In this document: positions 6,594 to 9,325 of the stretch, one piece after another
Numbering within the stretch: the first letter of the stretch is position 1
How the letters are laid out: every line of letters starts with the position of its first letter
Source of the DNA: Bacillota bacterium
GTDB taxonomy: Bacteria > Bacillota > DTU030
DNA: 9,325 nucleotides
Assembly (NCBI GenBank): GCA_012841005.1
Contig: DUVO01000203.1
Location: 1-9,325 of the forward strand
Reading direction: 5' to 3'
Position numbers and translations under genes: made by a program
Notes under the pieces: model-generated
Seen by the model: only the letters and a program-made list of their open reading frames with translations
What the model was told of the DNA's origin: nothing
The model's database searches: none

Positions 6594-7571
6594 TTATCCC
6601 TCCTCCGCCCAGGATAACCTTGCCCCCCGGTTCCGGGCGGCAAGACAGCTGACCCGGGCAGCGACCTGCTCCTCCTGCAAATAGTGCTTCAGTGACCCTT
6701 CAATTGCCCGGGCAGCTTCTTCCCCCTCCACCACCGCATAGAGGGAGGGCCCCCAGGAGCTCTGGCCCGCCCCGGCAGCACCGGAATTGAGGAGGAAGCG
6801 GACGATTCCCTCGGCAGCCGGGTGGCTGTAGAGACCCCCCTGAACCGGTGCAAACTGTTTGCCTATGGTCCACTGGATCTCCGACAGGGCCTGGCCGAAA
6901 TCATCGATGTTTTCCTCCAGCAGGGCAGGTAAAAGCTGCATCACCAACAGGCGGCAGACCAGGCCTACATCCTCCGGGGGAATGGGGGGCATGGCCCGGA
7001 AGGCTTCCCTTTCCCTGCTGCCGCTGAAACCGCTGGAATTAACCGGGGTAACCAGGAGAAAATACCAGGAAGGGGGAAAGGGATGCTGGAAGATGATGGG
7101 CGGTACATAGCCCTCCACGTCAGGCCGGTCGAACTCCCGGGGAATACCACCGTCCACAACAAATCCCCCGCTGCGAAAGATCCCGATCCCGACACCCGAC
7201 TGGTGGCCCCGGCCGGTAATCCGGGCTAGGTCATCCAGGGTCAGGTCCAGGTTGTAGAGCCGGGCCAGGGCCAGGGACACCGCCAGGGACAATTGGGTGC
7301 CCGAGCCCAGGCCAACATGGGGCGGAATTGCCTCCGTCACCTGCAGGCGGGCTCCGCCGGTAATCCCGGTCCGCTCCAAAAAGGTCCGGGCAATTGCTGT
7401 GACCCTCTCCTTTTCTAAACCTTCGACCACCAGCCGGGAAGTGGGTTCGGCCCTTAATACCGTTTTTGGCCCCTCCAGGGCAACCCCGATCCCCCCGTAC
7501 AAACGGCCCAGGGAACCATTTAAATCCAGCTGCCCCAGGTGCAAGCGGGCCGGTGCTTCAATCTGCAGCAT
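6594..7571 (-). CDS. mptG: Beta-ribofuranosylaminobenzene 5'-phosphate synthase (GHMP-like)
   Basis: A 325-residue member of the GHMP kinase superfamily matching beta-RFAP synthase, which condenses a 4-aminobenzoate-type compound with PRPP and releases CO2 and pyrophosphate, the first committed step in methanopterin synthesis. Seen: APARLHLGQLDLNGSLGRLYGGIGVAL (6-32); the GHMP glycine motif IPPHVGLGSGTQLSLAVSLAL (82-102); RGHQSGVGIGIFRSGGFVVDGG (121-142), the block I associate with RFAP synthases; and a third GHMP motif GAAGAGQSSWGPSLYAVVE (264-282). It is a synthase despite its kinase fold. The ATG at 7571 begins directly with the conserved MLQIEAPARLHLG; GTG at 7580 or TTG at 7583 would add three or four residues. 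It overlaps the DUF447 gene by 14 bases and lies seven bases before the activator gene. Confidence 0.9.
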   Translation of the reverse strand: MLQIEAPARLHLGQLDLNGSLGRLYGGIGVALEGPKTVLRAEPTSRLVVEGLEKERVTAIARTFLERTGITGGARLQVTEAIPPHVGLGSGTQLSLAVSLALARLYNLDLTLDDLARITGRGHQSGVGIGIFRSGGFVVDGGIPREFDRPDVEGYVPPIIFQHPFPPSWYFLLVTPVNSSGFSGSREREAFRAMPPIPPEDVGLVCRLLVMQLLPALLEENIDDFGQALSEIQWTIGKQFAPVQGGLYSHPAAEGIVRFLLNSGAAGAGQSSWGPSLYAVVEGEEAARAIEGSLKHYLQEEQVAARVSCLAARNRGARLSWAEEG

Positions 7572-8142
7572 TCCGATCACCAACCTTTCTTAACCTTTCA
7601 ACATACTCCTGGAGAAAATTCATGGCTTCCCTTTCCCGCCGGCCCCCTGTCCTGGTAACTATGGCCGCCAGTCGCTCCAGGTCGGACCTTATGGAAGCCG
7701 GGGAATTAAGGTGAAGACGGGTTGCCAGGATGGCTCCTTCCACCAGGGCGGCCCGGGCCCGGTTAAAACCCCCCATTCCTTCCCTGGCCATCTCCTTTAC
7801 AATGCGGCAGGTAACGGCAGCCCGCTCCCCTTCTTCCCACAGTTCCTCAACTTCAACTTCCCAGTAACCCCAATTGTCCCGGAGGACAAGGCCGGGTATT
7901 TTATCTGCCGGAATAAGGGGAAGTTCCGGATCCCCCAGGGCCGTATAGACATAGAGGGCCCCGTCCCAGCTCATATTGACCACGGCAGCCCCGGTTGCCT
8001 TAAGATTGCAAAAGGTATGGGTAGTTTTAAAGGGATAGAGCCGGATCCGGCCCTCTCCCCCCGATAAAGGCACCACCCCCATGGGAGCCGGGTTGCATCT
8101 GCCCGCTGTATCCAAAGTGGTAACAATGGTCTCGATGATCAC
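7558..8142 (-). CDS. DUF447 family protein (FMN-binding split-barrel type)
   Basis: A 194-residue soluble protein of the DUF447 family, which has a flavin-reductase-like split barrel and is found in methanogens and in the H4MPT gene clusters of methylotrophs. Seen: IIETIVTTLDTAGRCNPAPMGVVPL (2-26), where the T-x-N-x-APMG pattern is the usual barrel start; RLYPFKTTHTFCNLKATGAAVVNMSWD (about 34-60), giving the likely flavin-phosphate and substrate contacts; and a helical C-terminal half with FNRARAALVEGAILATRL. The reaction is not known; a redox or binding role in pterin or methanofuran synthesis is inferred from neighbours. The GTG at 8142 was chosen because GGAGG stands eight bases upstream and the family motif starts there; an upstream extension would add a basic, non-conserved tail. 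It is the first gene of the unit with RFAP synthase and the activator. Confidence 0.82.
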   Translation of the reverse strand: MIIETIVTTLDTAGRCNPAPMGVVPLSGGEGRIRLYPFKTTHTFCNLKATGAAVVNMSWDGALYVYTALGDPELPLIPADKIPGLVLRDNWGYWEVEVEELWEEGERAAVTCRIVKEMAREGMGGFNRARAALVEGAILATRLHLNSPASIRSDLERLAAIVTRTGGRREREAMNFLQEYVERLRKVGDRNAAD

Positions 8143-8204
8143 AGCAGCCCCCTCCTTCCTCTCCCCTCTCCTGGCCGAAGGTCTCTTCCTGTTGTGACAA
8201 TTTC

Positions 8205-8217
8205 TGTTCAAAGAACA
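8205..8217. promoter_or_regulatory. Small inverted repeat TGTTC-AAA-GAACA
   Basis: A perfect 5-bp inverted repeat around three bases, 63 bp upstream of the DUF447 start. Its TGTTC/GAACA arms recall the TGTTCC/GGAACA arms ahead of the sigma-54 promoter, so autoregulation by the activator is conceivable. A 5-bp match can easily arise by chance. Confidence 0.25.
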
Positions 8218-8262
8218 CCGGTTTTCCCTTCCGGCTCGCAGCAGTTCAGTTCCTGCACGTCA

Positions 8263-8364
8263 TCAGGCACTAAATAGCCAGCAGCCCCGGTATCCCCCCT
8301 CGTCTTCCCTACCCGCTATTTCCCTTAATATTGCCCACCTTTCATCTTTTCTAATTTGTCGCAA
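8263..8364 (-). CDS. Possible short ORF, 33 residues, unrecognised
   Basis: A TTG at 8364 opens 33 codons to a TGA at 8263, beginning LRQIRKDERWAILREIAGRE and ending in WLFSA. GAGGAGG lies 11 bases upstream, a good ribosome site in a region with few others. The product is charged, with no signal or membrane segment. It could be a leader peptide or nothing at all: it has a rare start codon, no family I recognise, and its length is within chance for GC-rich DNA. Confidence 0.2.
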   Translation of the reverse strand: MRQIRKDERWAILREIAGREDEGGYRGCWLFSA

Positions 8365-8429
8365 GAAGCAAAATTCCTCCTCAATTGTGTACTATTTTGC
8401 TACAGTTTCTGTCATAAACTTCCCAATTA

Positions 8430-8456
8430 TTAAAACACCAGGTGCAAGACCTGGTG
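8430..8456 (-). terminator. Rho-independent terminator after the CBS-domain gene
   Basis: On the minus strand CACCAGGT (8456-8449) pairs perfectly with ACCTGGTG (8443-8436) around the loop CTTGC, followed by TTTTAAT. It lies 72 bases after the CBS-domain stop codon and separates that gene from the DUF447 operon. Confidence 0.8.
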
Positions 8457-8528
8457 CAATTACTAATTAACGTATTTCTTCGCAAACGCCAGCTGTCTTC
8501 GCCCCGCAAAATCTTTCCCCCGAACCTA

Positions 8529-9002
8529 TCAAACTCCCCCCTCCGCCAGAGCGCGCACCAGATCGGCCCTGGTTATCAGGCCCAGCAGCCTTCCCCTGGC
8601 GTCAACCACCGGAACCCGGTTAATTTTCTTTCGGTTCATTATCCGGGCCACCTCCAGGCCAGGGGTATCTTCCGTGACGGTAATTACCCTTGTGGCCATC
8701 AACCTTTCAGCAGGGGTATTCGCCAGCAATTCAAAACCCTTCCGGTACATCACGCCCCCGGTCCTTTCTTCATAAGGAGAAATCCACCCCGAAGAACTGA
8801 GCAAACGGACAGCCTGGGTTTTCCCGGCATACGCCACGATATCCGTCTCACTGATGATGCCAACCACCACGTTGTCCTCATCTACTACCGGAACGCCGCT
8901 AATATTTTTCTCTGCCATAAGTGTGACAACTTCCTCCAGCTTTGTTTCCGGCCTTACAGTGATGACAGGAGCAGTCATAATCTCCTTGGCTACAAATTCC
9001 AT
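8529..9002 (-). CDS. Two-CBS-domain protein
   Basis: A 157-residue protein consisting of a CBS pair (Bateman module) and nothing else. Seen: first CBS from about residue 8, IMTAPVITVRPETKLEEVVTLMAEKNISGVPVVDEDNVVVGIISETDIV; a linker of about 40 residues with SSSGWISPYEERTGGVMY; second CBS from about residue 101, LMATRVITVTEDTPGLEVARIMNRKKINRVPVVDARGRLLGLITRADLV. Such pairs bind adenine nucleotides or S-adenosyl ligands and adjust a partner; with no catalytic domain the partner cannot be named. The ATG at 9002 has GGGAGG seven bases upstream. It has its own terminator, so it is probably not part of the H4MPT operons. A link to C1 metabolism is not shown by the sequence. Confidence 0.92.
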   Translation of the reverse strand: MEFVAKEIMTAPVITVRPETKLEEVVTLMAEKNISGVPVVDEDNVVVGIISETDIVAYAGKTQAVRLLSSSGWISPYEERTGGVMYRKGFELLANTPAERLMATRVITVTEDTPGLEVARIMNRKKINRVPVVDARGRLLGLITRADLVRALAEGGV

Positions 9003-9063
9003 TATCCATCCTCCCTTAGCTGTAGTCCTAATATGGGAAATATTCCATAAAATGCGCTAAAAA

Positions 9064-9076
9064 CCTTCCTAGAAGG
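9064..9076. promoter_or_regulatory. Short hairpin with A/T tracts on both sides
   Basis: CCTTC-CTA-GAAGG (9064-9076) is preceded by AAA and followed by AAAAA on the plus strand, so the minus strand reads a 5-bp hairpin followed by several T. It is too short for a strong terminator but could weakly end transcription entering from the repeat region ahead of the CBS gene. Confidence 0.25.
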
Positions 9077-9095
9077 AAAAATAGTGTTTAAATTG

Positions 9096-9114
9096 TTTCG
9101 TGTTGGATACGAAA
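9096..9114. promoter_or_regulatory. Inverted repeat TTTCGT-N7-ACGAAA
   Basis: A perfect 6-bp inverted repeat around seven bases, about 95-110 bp upstream of the CBS-domain start. The place suits an operator at that gene's promoter. No regulator is identified. Confidence 0.3.
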
Positions 9115-9133
9115 TAGCATAGAAGTTATTAGT

Positions 9134-9294
9134 TACCAGGTTCCTCCTATGGTCGATAATAACCTATCGAAGAGCTAGTTTGTCAAGTAGGCAAAATAAG
9201 TTCAGATTCCTCTATGGTCGATAAGAACGAAAGCACGTTAGCAATAAGGTTAATGCAGCTCTGAAGTTCAGATTCCTCTATTCTTGTTGCATAA
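9134..9294. CRISPR. Three-copy CRISPR-like repeat set, degenerate at both ends
   Basis: A 29-base unit at 9200-9228 starts GTTCAGATTCC and ends GATAAGAAC, with GTTC/GAAC inverted termini. A copy 66 bases later (9266-9294) matches its first 16 bases and then diverges; a copy 66 bases earlier (9134-9163) shares TTCCTC, then CTATGGTCGATAA and the final AAC, but has an altered start and one extra base. The intervals, 36 and 37 bases, are unrelated to each other. Size, spacing and the GTT...AAC ends agree with type I-B or III repeats of clostridia, which as I recall often begin GTTTCAAT(T)CC. No cas gene is in view. The set may be the edge of an array beyond 9325 or an eroded remnant. Tandem operator sites are the alternative. 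Confidence 0.5.
9156..9186 (-). promoter_or_regulatory. Possible sigma-70-type promoter reading toward the CBS gene
   Basis: The minus strand has a perfect TTGACA (9186-9181) and TATTAT (9161-9156), five of six to consensus, but the 19-base spacing is long. The -10 lies inside the first CRISPR-like copy, and the inverted repeat TCGATA-N6-TATCGA (9153-9170) spans it. It would give a leader of about 145 bases to the CBS-domain start. Confidence 0.25.
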
Positions 9295-9325
9295 TGGATT
9301 TACCGGGAATTGCAGAGTCGAATTC

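Larger units (their letters stand above)
8143..8435. other. Non-coding interval ahead of the DUF447 operon
   Basis: About 290 bp between the CBS-gene terminator and the DUF447 start. It must hold the promoter of the DUF447-RFAP synthase-activator unit, but I find no convincing -35/-10 pair: ATGACA at 8415-8410 has only a poor -10 partner (TAGTAC). No sigma-54 GG-N10-GC match with good flanks is present. A short doubtful ORF (8364-8263) and a small inverted repeat (8205-8217) lie within it. I recognise no riboswitch. Confidence 0.5.

Noticed and set aside
9054..9070. GG-N10-GC pattern on the minus strand as a second sigma-54 promoter
   Set aside because: Only the four core bases fit; the flanks (AGGAAG and TAGC) are far from TGGCAC and TTGC.
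9320..9325. Window ends exactly at GAATTC (EcoRI site)
   Set aside because: It may be a library or contig boundary or coincidence; it says nothing about biology here.

Overview
The window carries eight complete genes and one partial gene, all on the minus strand, so transcription runs from high to low coordinates. Most belong to one theme: C1 transfer on tetrahydromethanopterin (H4MPT) and methanofuran-type carriers, cofactors best known from methanogens and aerobic methylotrophs. The organism looks bacterial: it has a bacterial-type MtdB, a sigma-54 activator with a matching -24/-12 promoter, Rho-independent terminators, strong GGAGG-type ribosome sites and GTG starts. The purine-rich ribosome sites and a CRISPR-like repeat resembling those of clostridia suggest a Gram-positive, possibly thermophilic anaerobe of the Moorella/Desulfotomaculum kind. 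That placement is inference.

Layout in transcript order. (1) 9325-9003: AT-rich non-coding DNA with three CRISPR-like repeats at 66-bp spacing and several small inverted repeats. (2) 9002-8529: a two-CBS-domain protein, closed by a clear terminator at 8456-8430. (3) 8435-8143: about 290 bp without a firm gene, holding a doubtful 33-codon ORF. (4) 8142-4631: a tight three-gene unit of a DUF447 flavoprotein-like gene, a beta-RFAP synthase (first committed step of H4MPT synthesis) and an AcoR-type sigma-54 activator. (5) 4630-4324: a 307-bp control region with a sigma-54 promoter at 4442-4427 and two inverted repeats 80-150 bp upstream of the expected start site, the usual place for activator binding. 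(6) 4323-2842: a 493-residue DUF2193 protein, first gene of the controlled operon, followed by a strong terminator hairpin at 2806-2763. (7) 2716-1: mtdB, an ATP-grasp gene, fwdD and the 5' end of fwdB, closely packed or overlapping.

Working model: the activator senses a small molecule through its GAF/PAS region and drives the DUF2193 gene strongly. The intervening terminator lets only part of the transcription continue into mtdB-ATP-grasp-fwdD-fwdB. MtdB oxidises or makes methylene-H4MPT, and FwdB/FwdD belong to formylmethanofuran dehydrogenase at the formyl/CO2 end. RFAP synthase and perhaps the ATP-grasp protein build the pterin carrier. The cyclohydrolase (mch), the formyltransferase (ftr/fhcD) and fae are not in view. 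The most notable points are a DUF family without known function placed at the head of a sigma-54-controlled H4MPT operon, and FwdB/FwdD that look like the redox-active archaeal enzyme rather than the cofactor-free Fhc complex of methylotrophs.
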